NCBI GenBank assembly: GCA_900550615.1
Contig: URSX01000039.1
Location: 1-15,139 of the forward strand
DNA from: an uncultured Eubacteriales bacterium
GTDB taxonomy: Bacteria > Bacillota > Clostridia > Oscillospirales > Oscillospiraceae
Length of the DNA stretch: 15,139 bases
Direction: 5' to 3'
Both the position numbers and the translations under genes were made by a program. Of this stretch, positions 7,126-13,514 are shown in pieces (the stretch's first letter is position 1; every line of letters begins with the position of its first letter). The notes under the pieces were generated by a model. It did no database searches and was not told where the DNA came from. It worked only from the letters and a program-made list of their open reading frames with translations.

Positions 7126-7290
7126 GCATTACAGGCAATGATGGGCGTGGCGGCCCGGAGCTGCGGGAGGAAATGCCCGCCGGTTGGCACCGTTACAGCC
7201 GTTGAGTGCGGAAGCTTTCCGAATTCAGGTGGAACCACGGACTATGATTTAGTTCGCCCTGAGCTGCGTCGGCAGTTCAGGGCGTTTTTT
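7126..7290 (+). ncRNA. Glycine T-box riboswitch leader with intrinsic terminator
   Basis: The T-box core AGGTGGAACCACGG (7227-7240) is preceded by GAATTC and a CCG that can pair with the CGG at its end. The UGGA bulge would pair with a tRNA ending in UCCA, i.e. discriminator base U, as in bacterial tRNA-Gly. A 13-bp terminator hairpin (7255-7267 with 7272-7284) followed by six T lies downstream, then the glycyl-tRNA synthetase gene. GCAC...GTGC (7187-7190 with 7206-7209) forms the stem before the antiterminator. Uncharged tRNA-Gly would stabilise the antiterminator and allow readthrough. Only ~100 bases separate the inferred transcription start from the T-box, so Stem I is short; a GGC glycine codon occurs at 7144-7146 but I cannot prove it is the specifier. 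Confidence 0.85.
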
Positions 7291-7334
7291 ATTTCTTCCG
7301 AACTAAAAAATTTTTACCATAAAGGAGAATCGCT

Positions 7335-8756
7335 ATGAAAAATACCGAGAAAACCATGGACAAAATCGTTGCCCTGTGTAAAAACCGCGGCTTCATTTTC
7401 GCAGGCTCCGAAATTTACGGCGGCCTCGCCAACACCTGGGACTACGGCCCCCTGGGCGTGGAGCTGAAAAACAACATCAAAAAGGCCTGGTGGAAGAAGT
7501 TCGTCCAGGAAAATCCCTACAATGTGGGCCAGGATGCGGCCATTCTGATGAATCCCCAGACCTGGGTGGCCAGCGGCCATCTGGCGGGCTTTTCCGATCC
7601 TCTTATGGATTGCAAGGAGTGCAAGGAGCGCTTCCGGGCCGACAAGCTCATTGAGGATTGGTGCCATGAAAACGGCGTGGAGCTGCCCAAGCCCATCGAC
7701 GCCTTTTCCCAGCAGGAGATGAAGGAGTACATTGATGACAAGGCCATCCCCTGCCCCTCCTGCGGCAAGCATAATTTCACCGACATCCGGCAGTTCAACC
7801 TGATGTTCAAGACCTTCCAGGGCGTCACCGAGGACGCCAAGAACACCGTGTACCTGCGGCCCGAGACCGCCCAGGGTATCTTCACCAACTTCGTCAACAC
7901 CCAGCGCACCACCCGGCGCAAGCTGCCCTTCGGTGTGTGCCAGATCGGTAAGTCCTTCCGCAATGAGATCACCCCGGGCAACTTCATCTTCCGGGTCCGG
8001 GAGTTTGAGCAGATGGAGCTGGAGTTCTTCTGCAAGCCCGGCACCGATCTGGAGTGGTTCCAGTATTGGCGCAGCTTCTGCCACAACTGGCTGCTGGGCA
8101 TCGGCCTGAAGGACGAGAACCTGCGCCTGCGTGACCACGACCCGGAGGAGCTGTGCTTCTACTCCAAGGCTACCACGGACTTTGAGTTCCTCTTCCCCTT
8201 CGGCTGGGGCGAGCTGTGGGGCGTGGCGGACCGCACCGACTACGACCTGACCCAGCACCAGAACACCTCCGGCAAGGACCTGACCTACTTTGACCCCGAG
8301 ACCAACCAGCGCTACATCCCTTATGTGGTGGAGCCGTCCCTGGGCGTGGAGCGCAGCGTGCTGGCGGTGCTGTGCGACGCTTACGACGAGGAAACGGTAG
8401 ACGAGAGCAAGAACGACGTGCGCGTGGTGCTGCATCTGCACCTGGCTCTGGCCCCCTACAAGGCAGCCATCCTGCCCCTGAGCAAGAAGCTGTCCGAGCC
8501 GGCCCGGAAAATTTACGACGAACTGTGCAAGGAGTGGATGATCGACTTCGACGAGACCGGCTCCATCGGTAAGCGCTACCGCCGGGAGGACGAAGTGGGC
8601 ACACCCTTCTGCATCACCGTGGACTTTGACACCGTGGGCGATGGCGAAAAGGCCGGGGACAACTGCGTCACCGTCCGTGAGCGGGACAGCATGGAGCAGG
8701 TGCGCGTGCCTATCAGCGAGCTGAAGGCCTACCTGGCAGAGAGGCTGGCGTACTGA
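7335..8756 (+). CDS. glyS: Glycyl-tRNA synthetase, single-chain alpha2 type
   Basis: A 473-residue class II aminoacyl-tRNA synthetase that charges tRNA-Gly in the cytoplasm as a homodimer. Residues 10-90 contain the family opening (GFIFAGSEIYGGLANTWDYGP). Motif 2 is FRNEITPGNF with REFEQMELEFF (208-232). Motif 3 is EPSLGVERS (333-341), with the ATP-binding arginine. The C-terminal anticodon-binding domain covers about 365-470. Cysteines at C93/C96 and C140/C143 could form a metal site in the insertion between motifs 1 and 2. It belongs to the one-gene type, not the glyQ/glyS two-subunit type, and the length is normal. AAAGGAG precedes the ATG. Expression is controlled by the T-box leader upstream, and a small membrane-peptide gene follows after one base. 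Confidence 0.97.
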   Translation: MKNTEKTMDKIVALCKNRGFIFAGSEIYGGLANTWDYGPLGVELKNNIKKAWWKKFVQENPYNVGQDAAILMNPQTWVASGHLAGFSDPLMDCKECKERFRADKLIEDWCHENGVELPKPIDAFSQQEMKEYIDDKAIPCPSCGKHNFTDIRQFNLMFKTFQGVTEDAKNTVYLRPETAQGIFTNFVNTQRTTRRKLPFGVCQIGKSFRNEITPGNFIFRVREFEQMELEFFCKPGTDLEWFQYWRSFCHNWLLGIGLKDENLRLRDHDPEELCFYSKATTDFEFLFPFGWGELWGVADRTDYDLTQHQNTSGKDLTYFDPETNQRYIPYVVEPSLGVERSVLAVLCDAYDEETVDESKNDVRVVLHLHLALAPYKAAILPLSKKLSEPARKIYDELCKEWMIDFDETGSIGKRYRREDEVGTPFCITVDFDTVGDGEKAGDNCVTVRERDSMEQVRVPISELKAYLAERLAY

Positions 8757-8757
8757 T

Positions 8758-8880
8758 ATGAAGCCGAAAAAACAGCTTGCCCTGGGCACCGTGCTGCTGG
8801 CGGTCACCGCTGCCGCCTGCGTAAACCTGGCCAAATGGGCGGGCAAGCAAATTGAGGAGCGGACAAAGAAAAAGAAGTAA
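8758..8880 (+). CDS. 40-residue putative single-pass membrane peptide
   Basis: A short open frame starting one base after the glyS stop codon. The peptide has a lysine-rich start (MKPKKQ), a hydrophobic helix at about residues 7-25 (LALGTVLLAVTAAACVNLA), an amphipathic stretch and a tail of four lysines. This is a plausible membrane microprotein. C21 follows AAA but the context is a poor lipobox. The ribosome binding site is weak (GAGAGG about 12 bases before the ATG), so translation may depend on coupling to glyS termination. A terminator follows within 20 bases, which fits a last gene in the transcript. I recognise no family and assign no function. Confidence 0.5.
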   Translation: MKPKKQLALGTVLLAVTAAACVNLAKWAGKQIEERTKKKK

Positions 8881-8893
8881 TATTTATAGCACA

Positions 8894-8930
8894 CAGAGGG
8901 ACAGGCGCATTGCCTGTCCCCCTGTCTTTT
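8894..8930 (+). terminator. Intrinsic terminator after glyS and the small peptide gene
   Basis: GGGACAGGC (8898-8906), loop GCATT, GCCTGTCCC (8912-8920), extendable by ACAG/CTGT across one mismatch, then CTTTT. The U-tract is short but placement directly after the small gene supports it. Confidence 0.7.
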
Positions 8931-8969
8931 GACCGCCAACCTGTGCTGCCCCGGCTTCTTATTTTCTGC

Positions 8970-8995
8970 GTAGGGGGCGATGCCCACATCGCCCC
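8970..8995 (+). repeat. Palindromic GTAGGGGGCG-type repeat unit
   Basis: GTAGGG leads into GGCGATG (8976-8982), CCCA loop, CATCGCC (8987-8993), then CC. Third locus of the dispersed family also found at 15-93 and 6609-6689, again between genes. Confidence 0.55.
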
Positions 8996-9053
8996 GCTGG
9001 GGTTTGGCGGGCCTTTTTTCCCGTATTGCAAGACACGCCGGCACTTCTGCGGC

Positions 9054-9083
9054 AAAAAACGGACTGAATTCAGTCCGTTTTTG
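9054..9083. terminator. Bidirectional terminator between glyS and the Noc/ParB gene
   Basis: The sequence centred on 9068/9069 is a perfect palindrome with stem CGGACTGA/TCAGTCCG, flanked by A6 on the left and T5 on the right. It therefore gives a hairpin plus U-tract on either strand. It begins a few bases after the stop codon of the minus-strand Noc/ParB gene and backs up the plus-strand glyS terminator. Confidence 0.85.
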
Positions 9084-9086
9084 CTT

Positions 9087-9902
9087 TCACCCCACCCGGC
9101 GGCCTTTGGGAATCCGGATGGTGAGCAGGATCTCGTCCTCCGTATCCTGACGGGAGCATCCCGCCTCCACCCCCGCAGAGCGCATGAGCGTCAGGGATCG
9201 ATCCAAACTATTGAGAAACAGCCGCACATCCTTGAGAATGAAGGTGGGCCGTCGGCGGGGCGGCGTTGCCTGGATCTCCCGCAGCAGCGACTCTATGTAC
9301 TCCTCCGCCTGGGCCACGTTCATATGCCGCTGGATGATGGTCTTGGCCGCGGCGATCTGCTCCTCCTCGTCGGCCAGGCGCAGCAGCGCCCGGGCGTGGC
9401 GCTCGGATAGATCGCCCTGGCCCAGCAGCGCTACCACCGACGGCGGCAGGCGCAGCAGCCGCAGCTTATTGGCCACGGCGGACTGGGATTTGCCCAGCTT
9501 GCGGGCGGCTTCCTCCTGGCTCAGGCCCCAGCGCTGTATCAGCTGGGCAATGGCCGCCGCCTCCTCCATGTAGTTCAGGTCCCGGCGCTGGAGATTTTCC
9601 ATCAGTGCCAGCAGGGCTGAATCCTCCTCCCCCACCTGGGCGATGAGGCACGGCAGCTCCTTCAGACCCGCCATTTTGGCCGCCCGAAAGCGTCGCTCCC
9701 CTGCCACCAGCTCATAGTCCTTGCCCCGGGTGCGCACCGTGGCAGGCTGCAGGATCCCGTACTGCCGGATGCTGTCCGCCAGCTCCGACAGCGACTCCGG
9801 CTCGAACACCCGGCGGGGCTGGTGGGGATTGGGTACGATGCGCTCTAATGGTATGTATCGCACACGGCTGGAGAGGAAATCACTTTTCAGAATATTTTTC
9901 AC
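9087..9902 (-). CDS. noc: ParB/Spo0J superfamily DNA-binding protein, nucleoid occlusion (Noc) type
   Basis: A 271-residue protein. The N-terminal ParB/sulfiredoxin-like CTPase domain has IVPNPHQPR (22-30), the CTP-binding GERRFRAAK (68-76) and ENLQRRDLN (102-110). The DNA-binding domain has a helix-turn-helix near 127-150 (LSQEEAARKLGKSQSAVANKLRLLRLP) and LSERHARALL (165-174). The C-terminus (RLFLNSLDRSLTLMRSAG...LTIRIPK) resembles Noc, not Spo0J/ParB, which is why I favour the Noc subtype. Noc binds its sites, spreads as a CTP clamp and keeps the division septum off the chromosome. The segment before the CTPase domain is short (~15 residues: MKNILKSDFLSSRVR) and could be a membrane-binding helix. 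Start is GTG at 9902 with AAGGAGG eight bases upstream. No parA/soj partner and no Noc- or ParB-binding site is visible nearby. Confidence 0.88.
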   Translation of the reverse strand: MKNILKSDFLSSRVRYIPLERIVPNPHQPRRVFEPESLSELADSIRQYGILQPATVRTRGKDYELVAGERRFRAAKMAGLKELPCLIAQVGEEDSALLALMENLQRRDLNYMEEAAAIAQLIQRWGLSQEEAARKLGKSQSAVANKLRLLRLPPSVVALLGQGDLSERHARALLRLADEEEQIAAAKTIIQRHMNVAQAEEYIESLLREIQATPPRRRPTFILKDVRLFLNSLDRSLTLMRSAGVEAGCSRQDTEDEILLTIRIPKGRRVG

Positions 9903-10009
9903 ACAGAACGCCTCCTTTTTTCCGAATATAACAGAAAGGGGCGAAAAAAACGTGGGAAACCTGTCGGGAAATCCTTAAAAAATCTGCGGCACTGGATTCT
10001 CCGCGCAAA

Positions 10010-10048
10010 AAGCCCCTGCCTTCAGATATAAACCGAAGGCAGGGGCTT
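10010..10048 (-). terminator. Terminator of the rpsO-pnp operon
   Basis: A 14-bp perfect stem (10010-10023 AAGCCCCTGCCTTC with 10035-10048) has an 11-base loop. On the minus strand it is followed by TTTTT. It starts about 20 bases after the pnp stop codon. Confidence 0.9.
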
Positions 10049-10068
10049 GATTACGATTCAGCTTGGGA

Positions 10069-12219
10069 TTACTTGATGAGCTCGCCGGCGGCCTCCTTGG
10101 CCTTGATCTCCTTCATGGCATCCTTATGGCTCAGGTTCACGCGACCCTTTTCGTCGATCTCCGTGACCTTGACCCACATCATGTCACCCACCTTGCAGGC
10201 ATCCTCCACCTTCTCAATGCGGTGGTCGGCCAGCTTGGAGATGTGCACCAGGCCGTCCTTGCCGGGGGCCAGCTCCACGAAAGCGCCGAAGGTCATCAGG
10301 CGCACCACGCGGCCATAGTACAGGGCGCCCACCTCGGGCACGAACACGATATCGTCGATGCACTTCTTGGCGATGGCGCAGCTCTCGGCGTCGGGGGAGG
10401 CGATGTGGATGGTGCCGTCGTCGTCGATGTCGATCTTGGCGCCGGACTCGGCCACGATCTTCTGGATGACGCTGCCGCCCTTGCCGATGACCTCGCGGAT
10501 CTTGTCCGGATCAATGTGCAGGGTGACCATCTTGGGGGCGTACTTGCTGACCTCGGGCCGGGGCTCGGCGATACAGGGCAGCATCACCTGGTCCAGGATC
10601 TGCACACGGGCATCATAGGTGATGTCCAGAGCGTTCTTGATGATCTCCATGGTCAGGCCATCGTTCTTCAGGTCCATCTGAATGGCGGTGATACCCTTTT
10701 TGGTGCCGGCCACCTTGAAGTCCATCTCGCCGTGGAAGTCCTCCACGCCCTGGATGTCGATAAAGGTGGTGAAGGATCCGTCGTCGTCCTGGATCAGACC
10801 GCAGGAGATACCGGCCACCGGGGCCTTGATGGGCACGCCGGCATCCATCAGCGCCAGAGTAGAGCCGCAGATGGAGCCCTGGGAGGTAGAGCCGTTGGAG
10901 GAGACCACCTCGGATACCACGCGAATGGCATAGGGGAACTCCTCCACCGGAGGAATCACGGGCAGCAGGGCGCGCTCGGCCAGAGCGCCGTGACCGATCT
11001 CACGCCGGCCGGGAGAGCGGGCAGGCTTGGCCTCGCCCACGGAGTAGCCGGGGAAGTTATAGTGGTGCATGTAGCGCTTCTCGGTCTCCTCCCAGATGGT
11101 GTCCAGCTTCTGATTGGCGGAGAGGGTGTCCAGGGTGCAGACGGAGAGCACCTGGGTCTGACCCCGGGTAAACAGGCCCGAGCCGTGGACCCGGGGCAGC
11201 ACGGCCACTTCGGCGTCCAGAGGACGGATCTCGTTCTTCTGGCGGCCATCCACCCGGTGGCCCTCCAGCAGCCAGGCCTTCACGATCTTCTTCTGGAACT
11301 TGTAGGTGAACTCCTCCAGGTACTGGTCCATATCCGGATACTCCTCCAGATACTTCTCGTGCCAGTGCTCGATCATCTCGTTCCAGCGGGCCTCGCGGAT
11401 GTTCTTGTCGTCGGTGTCCATGGCGGCCTTGGCCTCGTCCATAAAGTCGGCAACGATCTTGTCAAACAGCTCCTGATTGAAGTCAGCGTGGGGATAGTCA
11501 AACTTGGGCTTGCCGATCTCGGTGACCATCTGGTTGATGAGGGCGATCTGCTTCTGATTCTCCTCGTGGGCCATGCGGATGGCCTCGAACATCACGTCGT
11601 TGGGCACCTCGTTGGCGCCGGCCTCGATCATGACCACCTTCTTGCCGGTGGAGACCACGGTTACGTCCAGGTCAGAGACCTTGCGCTGCTCGCTGGTGGG
11701 ATTAAAGACCAGCTTGCCGTCCACCAGGCCCACCTTCAGAGCGGCCACAGGGCCGTTCCAGGGAATGTCGGAAATGGCCAGGGCGGCAGAGGTGCCGATG
11801 AGGGCGGCCACCTCGGGGGAGCAGTCGTGATCCACCGCCATGACGGTGCACATGACGGACACATCGTTGCGGAAATCGGAGGGGAACAGGGGGCGGATGG
11901 GCCGGTCGATGACGCGGCTGGTGAGGATGCCCTTCTCGCCGGGGCGGCCCTCGCGGCGGTTAAAGCTGCCGGGGATCCGGCCCACGGAGTACATCTTCTC
12001 CTCAAAGTCCACGCTCAGGGGGAAGAAGTCGATGCCGTCCCGGGGACGGGGGGCGGCGGTGACGCAGCAGAGCACCCGGGTGTCGCCGTAGCCCACCATC
12101 ACGGCGGCGTTGGCAAGCTCGGCCAGCTTGCCCACCTCCAGCGTCAGGGGGCGGCCGGCCAGATCCAGCTCATACTTGTGATAGCCGGGAAACTGGCGCT
12201 TGGTAATGATTGTTGACAT
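10069..12219 (-). CDS. pnp: Polyribonucleotide nucleotidyltransferase (PNPase)
   Basis: A 716-residue trimeric 3'-5' phosphorolytic exoribonuclease of RNA turnover. Two RNase PH-like cores (about 10-220 and 320-545) flank a helical linker (about 240-310). The second core carries the catalytic D494, D500 and K502 (EDFHGEMDFKVAG), equivalent to E. coli D486, D492 and K494. A KH domain (about 563-622, IGKGG at 578-582) and an S1 domain (about 628-700, GRVVRLMTFGAFVEL) bind RNA. FNRREGRPGEKGILTSRVIDR (86-106) is a hallmark of the first core. The length is normal and the ATG has AAGGAG upstream. It follows rpsO on the same strand, the usual bacterial order. A large hairpin lies between the two genes and may be a processing or autoregulation site. 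Confidence 0.98.
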   Translation of the reverse strand: MSTIITKRQFPGYHKYELDLAGRPLTLEVGKLAELANAAVMVGYGDTRVLCCVTAAPRPRDGIDFFPLSVDFEEKMYSVGRIPGSFNRREGRPGEKGILTSRVIDRPIRPLFPSDFRNDVSVMCTVMAVDHDCSPEVAALIGTSAALAISDIPWNGPVAALKVGLVDGKLVFNPTSEQRKVSDLDVTVVSTGKKVVMIEAGANEVPNDVMFEAIRMAHEENQKQIALINQMVTEIGKPKFDYPHADFNQELFDKIVADFMDEAKAAMDTDDKNIREARWNEMIEHWHEKYLEEYPDMDQYLEEFTYKFQKKIVKAWLLEGHRVDGRQKNEIRPLDAEVAVLPRVHGSGLFTRGQTQVLSVCTLDTLSANQKLDTIWEETEKRYMHHYNFPGYSVGEAKPARSPGRREIGHGALAERALLPVIPPVEEFPYAIRVVSEVVSSNGSTSQGSICGSTLALMDAGVPIKAPVAGISCGLIQDDDGSFTTFIDIQGVEDFHGEMDFKVAGTKKGITAIQMDLKNDGLTMEIIKNALDITYDARVQILDQVMLPCIAEPRPEVSKYAPKMVTLHIDPDKIREVIGKGGSVIQKIVAESGAKIDIDDDGTIHIASPDAESCAIAKKCIDDIVFVPEVGALYYGRVVRLMTFGAFVELAPGKDGLVHISKLADHRIEKVEDACKVGDMMWVKVTEIDEKGRVNLSHKDAMKEIKAKEAAGELIK

Positions 12220-12249
12220 GATTTATCTCCTTGTTCATTTGGATTTCCC

Positions 12250-12331
12250 CCGGAGACAAACCCTTTAGCACTTGAAAGCGCGTCCCCGCACGGGGCGCAG
12301 TTTCAAACGCTAAAGGTGCCGTTTTCTCCGG
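12250..12331 (-). ncRNA. Large hairpin in the rpsO-pnp intercistronic mRNA
   Basis: Nested inverted repeats: CCGGAGA/TCTCCGG (12250-12256 with 12325-12331), CCTTTAGC/GCTAAAGG (12262-12269 with 12309-12316), GAAA/TTTC (12274-12277 with 12301-12304) and GCG-CCCC/GGGG-CGC at the tip with loop GCAC. The result is an ~82-base stem with internal loops. No T-tract follows on the minus strand, so it is not a simple terminator. It ends 31 bases before the pnp start. In E. coli a hairpin at this place is cut by RNase III and lets PNPase control its own mRNA; a similar role here is inference. Confidence 0.6.
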
Positions 12332-12406
12332 CGGATGGATTGATGCGGCAGGTAAATGCGAAAACAGGGTGGCGCAGGGGAGCCTGCACCACCCGGATTC
12401 CTGAAA

Positions 12407-12673
12407 TTATCGACGCAGACCCAGCTTGGCGATCAGAGCACGATAGCGCTCGATGTCCTTCTTGGCCAGATAGTCCAGCAGACGACGGCGCTTACCGATC
12501 ATCATCTGCATACCGCGGCGGCTGTGGAAGTCGTGGGGATGCACTTTCAGGTGAGCGGTGAGCTGGCTGATGCGCTCGGTGAGGATAGCCACCTGCACCT
12601 CGGGGGAGCCGGTGTCCTTCTCGTGGGTACGGTTGGCCTCGATGATAGAGGTCTTCTGGTCTTTCAGCATCAT
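12407..12673 (-). CDS. rpsO: 30S ribosomal protein S15
   Basis: An 88-residue primary 16S rRNA-binding protein of the small subunit platform. The S15 signature is present: HEKDTGSPEVQVAILTERI, LTAHLKVHPHDFHSRRGM (the His-Asp rRNA contact region), and the tail KRRRLLDYLAKKD. The length matches the family (88-89). Two ATGs are adjacent (12673 and 12670); I choose 12673, nine bases after AAGGTGG. Much longer open-frame extensions upstream run through the promoter and are not coding. It is first in the rpsO-pnp operon, with no terminator before pnp. Confidence 0.97.
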   Translation of the reverse strand: MMLKDQKTSIIEANRTHEKDTGSPEVQVAILTERISQLTAHLKVHPHDFHSRRGMQMMIGKRRRLLDYLAKKDIERYRALIAKLGLRR

Positions 12674-12780
12674 GGTTGTGTTCCACCTTTCTTTTATGTC
12701 TGCCCGCTGTCTGAGTGCCGGGACGGGTGAAGCATCCGCGGGACTAAGGCAGGGGTAGCGTGTACGCACAACGCGTACTC
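12674..12780 (-). promoter_or_regulatory. rpsO 5' leader, possible S15 autoregulatory region
   Basis: About 100 untranslated bases precede rpsO. They can form a hairpin near the 5' end (GCGT...ACGC around GTGCGTACAC) and a longer imperfect one with CCCGC/GCGGG arms (12703-12707 with 12738-12742) just before the ribosome binding site. S15 represses its own translation through leader structures in many bacteria. I cannot match this leader to a specific known class. Confidence 0.35.
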
Positions 12781-12785
12781 TAATA

Positions 12786-12814
12786 AAAATACCACACTTA
12801 CCGCGGCTTGTAAA
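12786..12814 (-). promoter_or_regulatory. Sigma-A promoter of rpsO-pnp
   Basis: Minus strand TTTACA (12809-12814), 17-base spacer, TATTTT (12786-12791). Transcription would start near 12780. It sits about 30 bases from the apparent edge of the mobile-element relic at 12845. Confidence 0.7.
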
Positions 12815-12844
12815 GCATGATTTTGAAAAAACGGGAATAATTTT

Positions 12845-12904
12845 TGTAGGACTACAATACATCTTGGACAAGCAAATAAAAAAATATGAGGAAAAGGGTC
12901 TCAT
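12845..12904 (+). mobile_element. Putative left end of a decayed insertion sequence
   Basis: A perfect TGTAG-GA-CTACA palindrome (12845-12856) is followed by AT-rich DNA directly upstream of the transposase fragment. Composition changes here from the rpsO promoter region. A TG start fits many insertion sequences, but no matching right end was found, so the boundary is tentative. Confidence 0.35.
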
Positions 12905-13072
12905 GTGCTAAAGTTGAGTTACCACACAACAACTTACCAAAAGGAGACCATATCCCTCGTGAGCAAGAGTGTAGCACAAGACATGGCCTACAGGCAATCC
13001 CTAATGAAGTACGCGGAGAAATGCGGCGTCAGCCGCGCCAGCCGGAAATACAACAAAAGCCGGTCATTCATC
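12905..13072 (+). pseudogene. 5' remnant of a transposase gene
   Basis: The first 56 codons of the chimeric frame resemble the start of rve-type transposases of gut Clostridia: an HTH segment with YAEKxGVSRASRKYNKSRS that in intact copies continues into a catalytic core with the motif VQTDNGFEFTNRF. The catalytic core is missing here. A piece of such a core lies about 5.8 kb away at 6965-7070 on the opposite strand. Recognition is from memory of the family; no alignment was run. Confidence 0.6.
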
Positions 13073-13363
13073 TGCCATATGCCTATGACGGCCCCGGCCA
13101 GCCCGGCCAAGACCGACAACACGATGAAGGAGGACACGATCCACATGGAACTGCGTATGCTCAAGCGCGGCATGACCGGCAACGACGTGCATGCTGCGAT
13201 GGTGCTGATGAAGGACAAGGGGTATTACCCCTACGACGTCACCGGCGATCATACCTTCGGCCCGAAGATGGAGCAGGGCCTTGTGAAGATGCAGAAGGCA
13301 AACGGCCTGGGCACCGACGGCATCCTCGGCTCCGCCAGCTGGAATTTCCTGCTGAAGAAGTGA
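12905..13363 (+). CDS. Chimeric open frame: transposase N-terminus joined to a peptidoglycan-binding domain
   Basis: A continuous 152-residue frame starting at a GTG (12905). Residues 1-56 look like the N-terminal helix-turn-helix end of an integrase-core transposase (AYRQSLMKYAEKCGVSRASRKYNKSRSFI). Residues 57-80 are proline/alanine-rich with no recognised origin. Residues 83-152 match the PG_binding_1 repeat: LKRGMTGNDV, then MKDKGYYPYDVTGDHTFGPKMEQGL, then GTDGILGSASWNFLL. Such domains anchor lysins, amidases and spore-cortex enzymes to the cell wall, but no catalytic domain is present. The wall-binding part may be expressed alone from the ATG at 13145, which has AAGGAGG 11 bases upstream, giving 73 residues. 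No signal peptide is visible in either version. The most likely reading is a recombination scar with a surviving domain; whether it is expressed is unknown. Confidence 0.6.
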   Translation: MLKLSYHTTTYQKETISLVSKSVAQDMAYRQSLMKYAEKCGVSRASRKYNKSRSFICHMPMTAPASPAKTDNTMKEDTIHMELRMLKRGMTGNDVHAAMVLMKDKGYYPYDVTGDHTFGPKMEQGLVKMQKANGLGTDGILGSASWNFLLKK

Positions 13364-13396
13364 GAAAACACGTTTTGAGAAAATCAAAGGTTGAAT

Positions 13397-13508
13397 TAAG
13401 GTGAGTTAGGTGACTAATCGGGTTAAAATCCCTATAACTTCTCTATAGTATGCGCATATAAGAGGGAGTTTATAGGAAAAACGCCCGATTACTCACCTTT
13501 ATCACCTA
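13397..13508. repeat. ~110-base imperfect palindrome (MITE-like element)
   Basis: The left arm (about 13397-13422) reads AGGTGA-GTT-AGGTGAC-TAATCGGG. The reverse complement of the right arm (13484-13508) reads AGGTGA-TAA-AGGTGAG-TAATCGGG, matching at 20 of 24 positions. Inside is a second inverted pair, CCTATAACTTCTCT (13431-13444) against AGAGGGAGTTTATAGG (13461-13476). Each arm carries AGGTGA twice. No coding frame is apparent. The element is AT-rich compared with the neighbouring genes and lies between the wall-binding ORF and the tRNA terminator. Confidence 0.6.
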
Positions 13509-13514
13509 AACGCA

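Noticed and set aside
9001..9020. GGCGGGCC followed by six T as an additional plus-strand terminator
   Set aside because: No convincing complementary arm beyond 4-5 bases; the clear terminators are at 8894-8930 and 9054-9083.
7314..9044. 576-codon minus-strand frame opposite glyS
   Set aside because: It runs antisense through the whole GlyRS gene and two intergenic elements; no recognisable protein.
10063..12216. 717-codon plus-strand open frame opposite pnp
   Set aside because: Exact antisense shadow of a conserved PNPase; repetitive low-complexity product and no ribosome binding site.
12886..13404. Alternative 172-codon frame over the chimeric ORF
   Set aside because: Different frame from both the transposase-like and wall-binding segments; product is arginine/histidine-rich and unlike any family I know.
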